A stretch of DNA of 13,812 nt. Source: Syntrophobacteria bacterium. Its GTDB lineage: Bacteria > Desulfobacterota > Syntrophobacteria > JARFUL01. This document shows positions 8,058 to 13,812 of the stretch, in pieces. The DNA is taken from NCBI GenBank assembly GCA_029289015.1, contig JARFUL010000220.1, forward strand, positions 1-13,812, read 5' to 3'. The notes beneath the pieces were generated by a model. The model was not told the origin of the DNA. It saw only the letters and a program-made list of their open reading frames with translations, and did not search any database. Within the stretch, counting starts at the first letter, position 1. Each line of letters begins with the position of its first letter. A program made the position numbers and the translations under genes.

Positions 8058-8825
8058 ATGAGGCTCGTCCTCTTCGAGCACCGGGGGGGGTTCTTCCGGG
8101 GCGTTCTGGAAGGCCGGGAGGTCCGGCTGCTCAAGGACGGCGCGGGGCTCAAGGAGATCGTGCCCACCGACACGGTGGTAAGCCTCGACGAGGTCCAGCT
8201 CCTCGCGCCGTCCCTTCCCAGCAAGGTAATCGCGCTGGGGCTCAACTACCGGGACCACGCGAAGGAGCTGGGCATGGCCCTCCCCGAGGAGCCGCTCATC
8301 TTTCTAAAGCCCTCCACCGCGGTGGTGGGGGAGGGCGCGCCCATCATCATCCCTCCCATGTCCCAGCGGGTGGACTACGAGGCTGAGCTCGCGGTGGTGA
8401 TAAACCATGCCGCGCGCAACGTCCCCGAGGAGGAGGCCCTGGACTACGTTCTGGGCTACACCTGCTTCAACGACGTGACCGCGCGCGACCTCCAGCAAAA
8501 GGACGTCCAGTTCACCCGGTCCAAGTCCTTTGACACCTTCGCGCCGCTGGGCCCGTGGATCGAGACGGAGCTCGACCCGAGCGACCTCAGGGTCCGGGCC
8601 TTTCTCAACGACGAACTCAGGCAGGATTCCTCCACCAAGAATCTAATCTTCCGCGTCCCCACACTCATAAGCTTTATTTCCAGGATAATGACCCTTCTCC
8701 CCGGGGACGTGATCGCGACGGGCACCCCCGCGGGCATAGGCCCCATGCAGCCGGGGGACGTGGTGAGAATCGAGGTTGAAGGCATAGGTAGTCTTACCAA
8801 CACCGCAATCAGCGAGGAGCGCTAG
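8058..8825 (+). CDS. Fumarylacetoacetate hydrolase (FAH) family protein
   Basis: Divalent-metal enzyme of the FAH superfamily, whose members cleave acylpyruvates, decarboxylate or tautomerise oxaloacetate, or isomerise hydroxyhepta-dienedioates. The 255-residue protein has the metal ligands Glu108 and Glu110 (DYEAELAVVI) and Asp139 (CFNDVTARDLQ), a Lys156-Asp159 segment (SKSFDTFAPLGP) and the C-terminal GDVIATGTPAGIGP. A short N-terminal domain (about residues 1-50) precedes the catalytic domain, as in YcgM/FAHD1-like proteins. The ATG at 8058 lies two bases after dapB; the open frame continues upstream inside dapB, but there it is only an overlap. dapL follows after five bases. The exact substrate cannot be read from the sequence. 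Its place between dapB and dapL suggests a pyruvate- or oxaloacetate-related clean-up role, which is inference. Confidence 0.9.
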   Translation: MRLVLFEHRGGFFRGVLEGREVRLLKDGAGLKEIVPTDTVVSLDEVQLLAPSLPSKVIALGLNYRDHAKELGMALPEEPLIFLKPSTAVVGEGAPIIIPPMSQRVDYEAELAVVINHAARNVPEEEALDYVLGYTCFNDVTARDLQQKDVQFTRSKSFDTFAPLGPWIETELDPSDLRVRAFLNDELRQDSSTKNLIFRVPTLISFISRIMTLLPGDVIATGTPAGIGPMQPGDVVRIEVEGIGSLTNTAISEER

Positions 8826-8830
8826 CTTAG

Positions 8831-10000
8831 ATGAATATCGACTACGCGCAAAGGATCAAGAGACTGCCGCCCTATCTATTTAAAGAGATAGACCGGATGA
8901 AGGACGAGGTGAGGGCCCGGGGTGTGGACATAATAGACCTCGGCGTGGGCGACCCGGACCTGCCCACCACAGACAACGTGATAGACGCGCTCACCACCGC
9001 GGTGAGGGATCCCGCGACCCACAGGTATCCATCGTATTCCGGGATGAACCTCTTCAGGGAGGCGGCGGCCCGGTGGTACAAGCGGAGGTTCGACGTTGAC
9101 CTCGACGCGGCCACGGAGGTGATCGCCCTCATCGGCTCCAAGGAGGGGATAGCCAACATACCGCTCGCGTTCATAGACCCCGGCGACGTTCTTCTGCATT
9201 CGAGCCCCTGCTACCCGGTGTATCACTCCTCCACCCTCTTCGCGGGGGGCCAGCCGTACCCCATGGACCTGACCGCTAGAAACGACTTTCTCCCCGACCT
9301 GGGGGCCGTGCCCCAGGAGATTCTTGATCGGGCCAAGATGATGTTCGTGAACTACCCCAACAATCCCACTGCCGCGTGCTGCGGCCTCGACTTCTTCCGG
9401 GAGGTCGCGGAGTTCGGGCGCAAAAACAACATCATCGTGTGCCACGACGCGGCCTACACCGAGATGTACTACGACGACTTCGTCCCCCCGAGCTTCCTCC
9501 AGGTGGAAGGGGCCAAGGAGGTGGGGGTGGAGTTCCACTCGCTCTCCAAGACCTACAACATGACCGGCTGGCGCCTCGGCTTCGCGGTGGGCCACCCGGA
9601 GGTGATAGCGGGCCTCGGCAAGGTTAAAAGCAACATAGACTCCGGCGCGTTCAACGCGATCCAGATCGCGGGGGTGGAGGCCCTCGCGGGCGACCAGAGC
9701 GCGGTAAAGGAGATGCAGTCCATATACCGGGAGAGGAGGAACATCCTTGTTCAGGGCCTCAAGGAGCTCGGGCTCGAGGTGGAACTCCCCAAGGCCACCT
9801 TCTACGTCTGGGTAAAGACCCCTAAGAGCCACGACTCCGCGTCCTTCGCGAAGCTCCTTCTGGAGAAGGCCGGGGTGGTGGTCACCCCGGGGGCGGGGTT
9901 CGGCCAGGCCGGGGAGGGCTACGTCCGGTTCGCGCTCACCGTGGACAAGGCCAGGATCGGGGACGCGGCCAAGAGGATCAAGGAGTGCATGTCCGCTTAG
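8831..10000 (+). CDS. dapL: LL-diaminopimelate aminotransferase
   Basis: Fold-I PLP aminotransferase that converts tetrahydrodipicolinate directly to LL-diaminopimelate with glutamate as donor, bypassing the succinylated or acetylated intermediates. The PLP lysine is Lys240 in SLSKTYNMTGWRLGF. GVGDPDLPT, YPSYSG, GSKEGIANIPLAFIDPGD, NYPNNPTAA and HDAAYTEMYYD are all in order. Length (389 residues) is normal. The ATG at 8831 follows GAGGAGCG with a fairly long spacer. The assignment over a general aspartate aminotransferase rests on the GSKEGIANIPLAFIDPGD and HDAAYTEMYYD style and on the surrounding lysA-dapF-dapA-dapB genes. With those genes it forms a complete aminotransferase-type lysine route after aspartate semialdehyde. 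Confidence 0.93.
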   Translation: MNIDYAQRIKRLPPYLFKEIDRMKDEVRARGVDIIDLGVGDPDLPTTDNVIDALTTAVRDPATHRYPSYSGMNLFREAAARWYKRRFDVDLDAATEVIALIGSKEGIANIPLAFIDPGDVLLHSSPCYPVYHSSTLFAGGQPYPMDLTARNDFLPDLGAVPQEILDRAKMMFVNYPNNPTAACCGLDFFREVAEFGRKNNIIVCHDAAYTEMYYDDFVPPSFLQVEGAKEVGVEFHSLSKTYNMTGWRLGFAVGHPEVIAGLGKVKSNIDSGAFNAIQIAGVEALAGDQSAVKEMQSIYRERRNILVQGLKELGLEVELPKATFYVWVKTPKSHDSASFAKLLLEKAGVVVTPGAGFGQAGEGYVRFALTVDKARIGDAAKRIKECMSA

Positions 10001-10018
10001 GGCCGGAGAATACTCGCG

Positions 10019-10534
10019 ATGGACGGTGGTAACGGCACAGCGCCTGTGAGGGCCTTCGTCGGCTTCGGAACAAACATCGGCCGCCGGAGGGAGAATATCA
10101 GGAACACGCTGAGCGCGGTGGGTGAGCTTCCCTCAACGAGGGTCGCGGGCCTCTCCCTGCTCTACGAGACCGAGCCCGTGGGCTTTGAAGACCAGAGGTG
10201 GTTCCTCAACGGCGTTCTGGAGGCCAAGACCGGCCTCAGCGCGCAGGGGCTGCTCAACGGCCTCCTCAAGATAGAAGGGGAGATGGGGCGGGTGCGTTCC
10301 CTCAAGGACGGCCCCAGGATAATAGACCTGGACGTCCTCTTTTTCGGCGACGAGGTGATAGACAGGCCCGGCCTGGTGGTCCCCCACCCGCGGCTCCACC
10401 TGAGGAGGTTCGTGCTCAGGCCCCTTTGGGATGTCGCGCCCGATCTCGTGCACCCGGTACTGGGCAAGACCGTGGCCGAGCTCCTCGAGGAGCTCCCCCC
10501 CGGCGAGACGGTGAGGGAAGGGGAGCCCTTCTAG
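10019..10534 (+). CDS. folK: 2-amino-4-hydroxy-6-hydroxymethyldihydropteridine pyrophosphokinase
   Basis: HPPK transfers pyrophosphate from ATP to the dihydropterin alcohol in folate synthesis. The family signature GPRIIDLDVLFFGDEVI is present with the metal-binding pair Asp103 and Asp105. The N-terminal AFVGFGTNIGRRRENI, the YETEPVGFEDQRWFLNGV substrate segment and VPHPRLHLRRFVLRPL also match. Length (171 residues) is normal. VPHPRLHLRRF carries Leu where many relatives have Glu, a small deviation. It starts 18 bases after dapL and ends directly against the next start codon, so it is likely part of the same transcript. Confidence 0.95.
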   Translation: MDGGNGTAPVRAFVGFGTNIGRRRENIRNTLSAVGELPSTRVAGLSLLYETEPVGFEDQRWFLNGVLEAKTGLSAQGLLNGLLKIEGEMGRVRSLKDGPRIIDLDVLFFGDEVIDRPGLVVPHPRLHLRRFVLRPLWDVAPDLVHPVLGKTVAELLEELPPGETVREGEPF

Positions 10535-10792
10535 GTGCTGAGATACATACTGACATTCATCGCGCTCTACCTGGCCTACAGGCTGCTCAGGAGGCTTATC
10601 TCGCTGCCGAAGGGCTACCACCGGGACGAGGGGGTTGACAACGCGTCCGGCGCGGTGATGACCAAGGACCCCGCGTGCGGCACCTACTTCCTCAAGAGCC
10701 AGGGGGTCGAGGCCAGGGTCGCCCGCGAGGTTCTGTACTTTTGCAGCGAAGAGTGCAAGGAAAAATACCTTGAGGAACGGAGGGACGAATGA
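10535..10792 (+). CDS. Small membrane-anchored YHS/TRASH-like cysteine protein
   Basis: Unrecognised 85-residue protein. An N-terminal hydrophobic helix (about residues 3-23, [14 protein letters not shown]) probably anchors it in the inner membrane. The rest carries DPACGTYF (Cys48) and [14 protein letters not shown] (Cys70, Cys74). Cys-x21-Cys-x3-Cys in this setting resembles YHS/TRASH metal-binding domains. The GTG start directly abuts the folK stop with no gap, and its own stop overlaps the transaldolase ATG in an ATGA, so expression is likely coupled on both sides. Metal binding is inferred from the motif. I recall similar short proteins annotated as PP0621-family or hypothetical. Confidence 0.8.
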   Translation: MLRYILTFIALYLAYRLLRRLISLPKGYHRDEGVDNASGAVMTKDPACGTYFLKSQGVEARVAREVLYFCSEECKEKYLEERRDE

Positions 10793-11448
10793 AATTCTTC
10801 ATCGACACGGCCAACCTGGATGAGATCGCTGAGGCCATGAGCCTGGGGGTGCTCGACGGCGTCACCACCAACCCGTCTCTCGTGGCCAAGGAGGGGGTGA
10901 AGGGCCGCGAGGAGTTCAAGGCGCTGATCAAGAAGATCTGCGAGATGGTGGGCGGGCCCGTGTCCGCGGAGGCGGTGAGCGTGGACTTTGACGGCATCAT
11001 GGCCGAGGCCAGGGAGCTCGCTCGGGTCCACGAGATGGTGGTGGTAAAGGTCCCCATGATCGAGGAGGGGCTAAAGGCGGTGAACGCGTGCTTCGCGGAA
11101 GGGATAAAGACCAACGTCACCCTGGTCTTCTCCCCGCTCCAGGCCCTTCTGGCCGCGAAGGCGGGCGCGACCTACGTCTCCCCCTTCGTGGGCAGGCTGG
11201 ACGACGTCTCCAGCTACGGCATGGCCGTCATCGAGCAGATCATGGACATATACCACAACTACATGTTCGAGACCGAGGTGCTGGTCGCGTCCATACGCAA
11301 CCCGCTCCACGTGCTCGACGCGGCCAGGATGGGCGCGGACGTGGCCACCATACCGTTCAAGGTGATAAAGCAGCTCATCAAGCATCCCCTTACGGACAAG
11401 GGGCTAAAGGCCTTCCTCGACGACTGGAAGAAGGTGGACTCCGGCTAG
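10789..11448 (+). CDS. Transaldolase, short (TalC/FSA-type) family
   Basis: Schiff-base aldolase of the short transaldolase/fructose-6-phosphate aldolase family, 219 residues with the typical [13 protein letters not shown]-terminus. Also seen are [13 protein letters not shown], the catalytic lysine Lys87 in [39 protein letters not shown], and a C-terminal [22 protein letters not shown] block. The residue that separates the two activities (Tyr131 in E. coli FsaA) is Phe133 here (SPFVGR), which by known structure-function work favours transaldolase activity in the pentose phosphate pathway. The start overlaps the upstream stop (ATGA). No gene in the window links it directly to lysine or folate synthesis; it may simply share the operon. 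Confidence 0.93.
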   Translation: MKFFIDTANLDEIAEAMSLGVLDGVTTNPSLVAKEGVKGREEFKALIKKICEMVGGPVSAEAVSVDFDGIMAEARELARVHEMVVVKVPMIEEGLKAVNACFAEGIKTNVTLVFSPLQALLAAKAGATYVSPFVGRLDDVSSYGMAVIEQIMDIYHNYMFETEVLVASIRNPLHVLDAARMGADVATIPFKVIKQLIKHPLTDKGLKAFLDDWKKVDSG

Positions 11449-11482
11449 GAAAGGGCCGGGCAACCCGGGAGGACTCTCTTAG

Positions 11483-12073
11483 ATGAGGGGTTTGAGACAC
11501 AAGCTTGCCGCAGCCCTTTTGGCGGTCGCGGTCTTTGCCCTGGCGGGCCGGGCGCCCGCGCTGGCCGACATCTACCGCTGGATAGATGAGAACGGGGTGG
11601 TCCATTTCTCCAACGCGCCCACGGACGTCAGGTTCAGGCTCTACCTCAAGGAGACGAACCTCACGGGCAAGCAGTTCATAGAGAAGTACGACCGCTCCAT
11701 CAGGCGCCAGGCCTCGATCCACGGGGTGGACCCGAACCTCGTCAGGGCGGTGATACGCGCGGAGTCGGGCTACGACCCCAACGCGATCTCCAAAAAGGGC
11801 GCGCAGGGGCTCATGCAGCTCATGCCCAAGACCGCGCGCAAGCTGAGGGTGAAAAACCCCTTCAACCCCGACGAGAACATCGCAGGGGGCGTGAAGCTCC
11901 TCTCCAAGCTCCTCGATAGGTTCCAGAACGACGTGACCTTAGCGGTTGCCGCATACAACGCGGGGCCGGACGCGGTGGAGAAGTACCAGGACGTGCCCCC
12001 TTATTCCGAGACGAGGAGGTTCGTGCTGAAGGTGCTCAAATACTACAGGGATTACTACCACGCGGAGGAGTAA
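11483..12073 (+). CDS. Secreted lytic transglycosylase with DUF4124 N-domain
   Basis: Periplasmic murein lyase of the SLT/goose-lysozyme-like family, 196 residues. A signal peptide (basic MRGLRHK, hydrophobic core, ending near ALA-D at 28) is followed by a DUF4124-like segment (about 29-60, DIYRWIDENGVVHFSNAP). The catalytic domain then has Glu94 in IRAESGYDPNAIS, GAQGLMQLMPKTA (about 107-119) and LAVAAYNAGPDAV (about 153-165), the full signature set. The ATG at 11483 lies nine bases after GGGAGGA (11467-11473). It is the last gene of the + strand run and ends ten bases before the tRNA promoter. A role in cell-wall turnover is known for the family; the link to upstream genes is only positional. 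Confidence 0.93.
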   Translation: MRGLRHKLAAALLAVAVFALAGRAPALADIYRWIDENGVVHFSNAPTDVRFRLYLKETNLTGKQFIEKYDRSIRRQASIHGVDPNLVRAVIRAESGYDPNAISKKGAQGLMQLMPKTARKLRVKNPFNPDENIAGGVKLLSKLLDRFQNDVTLAVAAYNAGPDAVEKYQDVPPYSETRRFVLKVLKYYRDYYHAEE

Positions 12074-12082
12074 AAAAAACTT

Positions 12083-12110
12083 TTGACACAAAGGCGAATT
12101 TGGCTATATT
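12083..12110 (+). promoter_or_regulatory. Promoter for tRNA-Gly
   Basis: A perfect -35 box TTGACA (12083-12088) and TATATT (12105-12110) are separated by 16 bases. An A-tract just upstream may act as an UP element. Predicted initiation near 12117 leaves about ten bases of leader before the tRNA. Confidence 0.8.
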
Positions 12111-12126
12111 AAAGATTAGCCAAAAC

Positions 12127-12201
12127 GCGGGAATAACTCAGTGGTAGAGTGCGACCTTGCCAAGGTCGAAGTCGCGGGTTCGAATCCCGTTTCCCGCTCC
12201 A
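12127..12201 (+). tRNA. tRNA-Gly (anticodon GCC), CCA encoded
   Basis: Full cloverleaf. The acceptor GCGGGAA (12127-12133) pairs with TTCCCGC (12191-12197), followed by discriminator T and encoded CCA. The D stem ACTC/GAGT encloses AGTGGTA. The anticodon stem CGACC/GGTCG carries the loop TTGCCAA, giving anticodon GCC for glycine. The T arm GCGGG/CCCGT carries TTCGAAT and has one G-T closing pair. There are 72 bases before CCA. It has its own promoter upstream and terminator downstream. Confidence 0.97.
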
Positions 12202-12205
12202 AGAA

Positions 12206-12239
12206 TAAAACGGCGGCTGGATTTCCGGCCGCTTTATTT
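12206..12239 (+). terminator. Rho-independent terminator of tRNA-Gly
   Basis: GCGGCTGG (12213-12220) pairs with CCGGCCGC (12225-12232) over a 4-base loop, with one T-G pair, followed by TTTATTT. A-rich bases upstream could extend pairing with the T tract. Confidence 0.8.
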
Positions 12240-12312
12240 ATGTCCGCCTGCCTAAGCCTGATGAAGCAACCTTGAACGGGTAGGGCAGTCCTTATCCGGG
12301 AAATGTATTTTA

Positions 12313-12337
12313 AGCTGGAGTAAGATGGACTCCTGCT
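12313..12337 (+). other. Hairpin in the tRNA to small-ORF gap
   Basis: AGC-T-GGAGT (12313-12321) faces ACTCC-T-GCT (12329-12337) across a 7-base loop, giving eight pairs and one T-T mismatch. There is no T tract, so it is not a terminator. No gene or known motif was recognised in 12240-12501. Confidence 0.3.
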
Positions 12338-12501
12338 CCCTCCAATGGTATCTTTGTCCCAACTGCTCTTCTTCCGGAGGCGAATCTTCCCTGCACCTTC
12401 TGCATCTTTTGAACATGTTACCGCGCATCCTCATACGGCTTACGGCAGCACAGACCACCCTCAAACAGGGCTTATGCCCCACGGCTCGGAGAAGGTGAAC
12501 C

Positions 12502-12726
12502 ATGTCGCTAAAAGAAGTGAGCTACGAAGCGTTCCTGGAAAAGATCGACGCGATCGAAAAGAGGTGTAAGACCGAAAGGGGCTTTGCTGAGGGCGCGCGG
12601 GAAAAGGGGCTTAGCATATGCGAGAAGCTGAGAAGAGAGGTTGGGGAACTCGGCCCCGAGAACTGCACCTTCTTCATCGACTACAACTACGGCCTGCCAC
12701 TCTACAGGCAGAAAGAGGATAAATAA
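12502..12726 (+). CDS. Unrecognised small protein, 74 aa
   Basis: I do not recognise a family. The ATG at 12502 is preceded by GGAGAAGG (12488-12495) at six bases, a good ribosome site, and the gene is followed by a strong terminator, so expression is plausible. The protein begins MSLKEVSYEAFLEKIDAIEKR, is charged and probably helical to about residue 48, then has a distinct NCTFFIDYNYGLPLYRQ segment. Cysteines are at 22, 40 and 55. There is no signal peptide or membrane segment, so it is probably cytoplasmic. It sits alone between the tRNA unit and the candidate RNA. GC content looks lower than in the operon genes. Confidence 0.65.
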   Translation: MSLKEVSYEAFLEKIDAIEKRCKTERGFAEGAREKGLSICEKLRREVGELGPENCTFFIDYNYGLPLYRQKEDK

Positions 12727-12789
12727 TCACTTAAGATATCGCTTGTAACATATTGGATTGATAATCTATTAGGCTTACCGAAATAGGCC

Positions 12790-12818
12790 GGCGGCCGTTT
12801 TTCCGGCCGTCTTTTTTT
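12790..12818 (+). terminator. Rho-independent terminator after the 74-aa gene
   Basis: An 8-bp stem, with core CGGCCG (12792-12797) pairing CGGCCG (12804-12809) plus two outer pairs, closes a 6-base loop and is followed by seven T (12812-12818). It is similar in sequence to the tRNA terminator. Confidence 0.85.
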
Positions 12819-12844
12819 ATGGGCCCAGGTATACGGTAATCTTC

Positions 12845-12872
12845 GCTCCCCTTCGGCAGGGGGGCTTTTTTT
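12845..12872 (+). terminator. Second, tandem rho-independent terminator
   Basis: GCTCCCC (12845-12851) pairs with GGGGGGC (12859-12865) over TTCGGCA, including one T-G pair, followed by seven T (12866-12872). A competing GGGGGC/GCCCCC hairpin spans the T run (to 12880). It lies 27 bases after the first terminator and just upstream of the next promoter. Confidence 0.8.
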
Positions 12873-12884
12873 GCCCCCTTGGGG

Positions 12885-12915
12885 TTGAAATCCTACTTTA
12901 ATGGTAGTATATAAT
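12885..12915 (+). promoter_or_regulatory. Candidate promoter of a small RNA
   Basis: TTGAAA (12885-12890) lies 17 bases from TATATA (12908-12913), which overlaps a perfect TATAAT (12910-12915) at 19 bases. It is placed directly after two terminators with no protein gene downstream on this strand, as expected for an independent RNA unit. Confidence 0.55.
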
Positions 12916-12916
12916 C

Positions 12917-13030
12917 ATTGGGAGCGGGTTGAAACGGGAAGTGCAAGCTAACGCGGAGCTCATCAACCCGAGTCTCCTGTCTCTAACGGGCCGGGATTAT
13001 TTATTGCTTGGCCCGTTTCCTTTGTTTCAG
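12917..13030 (+). ncRNA. Candidate structured small RNA, unassigned
   Basis: The stretch starts just downstream of the candidate promoter. GGGTTG (12926-12931) can pair with CAACCC (12964-12969), enclosing AGCT/AGCT (12946-12949 with 12957-12960) around a 7-base loop. A strong AACGGGCC/GGCCCGTT hairpin (12985-12992 with 13010-13017) is followed by the T-rich TTTCCTTTGTTT, a plausible 3' end. An alternative longer form would pair GGAGCGGG (12921-12928) with CCCGCTCC (13053-13060) and could end at the eight-T run at 13092-13099. I could not match it by eye to 6S, SRP, tmRNA, RNase P RNA or a common riboswitch. A 60-codon TTG-start frame runs through it but would include the terminator-like hairpin. 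Confidence 0.4.
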
Positions 13031-13122
13031 GGAGCCCATTCTTCAGGGTTTTCCCGCTCCGGGAAGATGGCCGCGGCCAAAGGGTTGCTGATTTTTTTTA
13101 TTTCTAAATAGATTGTCAAAGG

Positions 13123-13141
13123 GTAGGGCGGCTTTCCCTAC
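13123..13141 (-). terminator. Weak hairpin at the 3' end of the minus-strand gene
   Basis: GTAGGG and CCCTAC form a 6-bp stem over a 7-base loop, overlapping the stop codon of the regulator. Only CCTTT follows on the minus strand, so it is a weak terminator at best. Confidence 0.25.
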
Positions 13142-13740
13142 AAACCCTCCCTCCCGGGCCCGCGCATCGCGATCCTCACCAGGTCGGGCGCGACATTTCT
13201 CAGGTGCCAGCGCCTAGCGATCTCCTGCTTGAGCCTCGTCTTGATGCCAAACGCGTCGTCGGCCTCGTCCTTTGCGCCCCGGGCCCTGGCCTCGCGGTAC
13301 CTGCCGTCTTCTCTTTCGGCCTGCCTCTCCATTGATCTTTCCGTGCCCAAAAGCCTCTCTTCCGCGTCCAGCTTTTTCCTCAGCCACTCGCCGGCCATCA
13401 GCGCGACGAGCACGTCGCCCCGGATAAGCCTGGCCAGCTCCCGGTCGTCCTTGAGACTCCTCAGCTCGGGTCTTGTGCCCGCTCTCTCCAGGTGCAGCGC
13501 GACGGTCCTGGCCCGGGCCACTATGCCAAAGGGCATGGAGTGGGTCTCGATGAGGTACCGGCTGGCCGCGGCCTCGATGGCCGCGTCGGGGTGGTAGAGG
13601 CTCCGGCGGCCCCTTCCGCCGCCGGGCTTTGGGGGGGAGATAAGGCCCTTGGCCACATAGCCCCGGATCGCGCTCCGGCCCAGCGGCACTCCCAGCTCCT
13701 CGAGGTCTTTGGACACCAGGTCCACACTCTTCCAGCCCAT
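13138..13740 (-). CDS. MerR-like helix-turn-helix regulator
   Basis: Probable DNA-binding transcription regulator, 200 residues, family only partly recognised. The N-terminal 60 residues read as a MerR-type winged helix: VSKDLEELGVPLGRSAIRGYVAKGLISPP, then a glycine/arginine wing (GGGRGRRSLYHPDAA). A helical region follows, then a highly charged, probably coiled-coil stretch (about 117-165) rich in Glu, Arg and Lys. No known effector domain and no cysteine are visible, so metal sensing of the classic MerR kind is unlikely. The ATG (13738-13740 on the plus strand) has a GGGGGA ribosome site. It is transcribed toward the tRNA region and away from the right edge. Its promoter overlaps a dyad, consistent with autoregulation. 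Confidence 0.8.
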   Translation of the reverse strand: MGWKSVDLVSKDLEELGVPLGRSAIRGYVAKGLISPPKPGGGRGRRSLYHPDAAIEAAASRYLIETHSMPFGIVARARTVALHLERAGTRPELRSLKDDRELARLIRGDVLVALMAGEWLRKKLDAEERLLGTERSMERQAEREDGRYREARARGAKDEADDAFGIKTRLKQEIARRWHLRNVAPDLVRIAMRGPGREGL

Positions 13741-13760
13741 TGTTCCCCCTTTCCTGGCCT

Positions 13761-13789
13761 ATAATAAACTAGATAAATATGTTTGTCTA
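13761..13789 (-). promoter_or_regulatory. Promoter of the MerR-like gene
   Basis: Read on the minus strand, TAGACA (-35, plus 13784-13789) and TATTAT (-10, plus 13761-13766) are separated by 17 bases. It lies about 20 bases upstream of the start codon in a local AT-rich patch. Confidence 0.6.
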
Positions 13790-13790
13790 G
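13769..13790. promoter_or_regulatory. 22-bp dyad, candidate operator
   Basis: Arms CTAGATAAA and TTTGTCTAG are inverted repeats with one mismatch around a 4-base centre. The dyad covers the -35 box and most of the spacer of the regulator promoter, where a MerR-type or simple repressor would bind. Binding by the adjacent regulator is inferred. Confidence 0.55.
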
Positions 13791-13812
13791 ATTATTTTTA
13801 TGGTGCAGTGGG

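Noticed and set aside
12252..12503. Minus-strand frame of 83 codons with a CRRC motif
   Set aside because: No clear ribosome site or family match, and it lies in the gap between the tRNA terminator and the 74-aa gene. It is probably random.
12944..12985. tRNA-fMet-like stretch (GAGCTCATCAACCCGA)
   Set aside because: Resembles an fMet anticodon arm by eye, but no acceptor, D or T arm can be formed around it.
12929..13111. 60-codon frame with a TTG start and a GGGAGCGGG upstream
   Set aside because: It runs through a strong terminator-like hairpin and the composition resembles noncoding DNA; the region fits a structured RNA better.
13800..13812. ATG at the right edge that could start a divergent gene
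   Set aside because: Only four codons are visible and there is no ribosome site.

Overview
The window is GC-rich bacterial DNA. Genes run almost unbroken on the + strand from the left edge to about 12.07 kb. A tRNA gene and an intergenic stretch follow, and one minus-strand regulator gene ends the window. Gene order and protein style (argD-argF-argG, lipoprotein, lysA, dapF, dapA, dapB, dapL, folK) resemble Geobacter-like and other deltaproteobacterial (Desulfobacterota) chromosomes. That placement is inferred from remembered gene order and protein motifs, not from a search. Nothing indicates a phage, plasmid, transposon or CRISPR array.

Layout. 2-2785: end of an arginine operon, with the 3' part of argD, then argF and argG; argH is not next to argG. 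2805-3899: an outer-membrane-type lipoprotein with fibronectin-III-like domains. 3930-10000: a lysine/diaminopimelate cluster of lysA, dapF, dapA, dapB, an FAH-family hydrolase and dapL. With aspartate semialdehyde supplied from elsewhere, this gives the DapL (aminotransferase) route: DapA, DapB, DapL, DapF, LysA. 10019-11448: folK, a small YHS-like membrane-anchored protein and a short transaldolase, tightly coupled. 11483-12073: a secreted DUF4124/lytic transglycosylase. 12083-12239: a complete tRNA-Gly(GCC) unit with its own promoter and terminator. 12240-12501: no gene I can support, only a hairpin. 12502-12726: an unrecognised 74-aa protein. 12727-13137: no protein gene I can support; it holds two tandem terminators and then a promoter followed by foldable sequence that may be a small RNA. 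13138-13740 (minus): a MerR-like DNA-binding protein with a promoter that overlaps a 22-bp dyad.

Main point of interest. DapA has all the expected active-site residues except the Schiff-base lysine (E. coli Lys161), which is threonine here (Thr164, codon ACA). The enzyme sits inside an otherwise complete pathway, so this is a single-base assembly error, a dead or altered enzyme, or an unusual catalyst. Other points worth a look are the LysA insertion, the missing argH, the FAH enzyme embedded among dap genes, and the candidate small RNA. I did not find convincing evidence of an entirely new multi-gene system.
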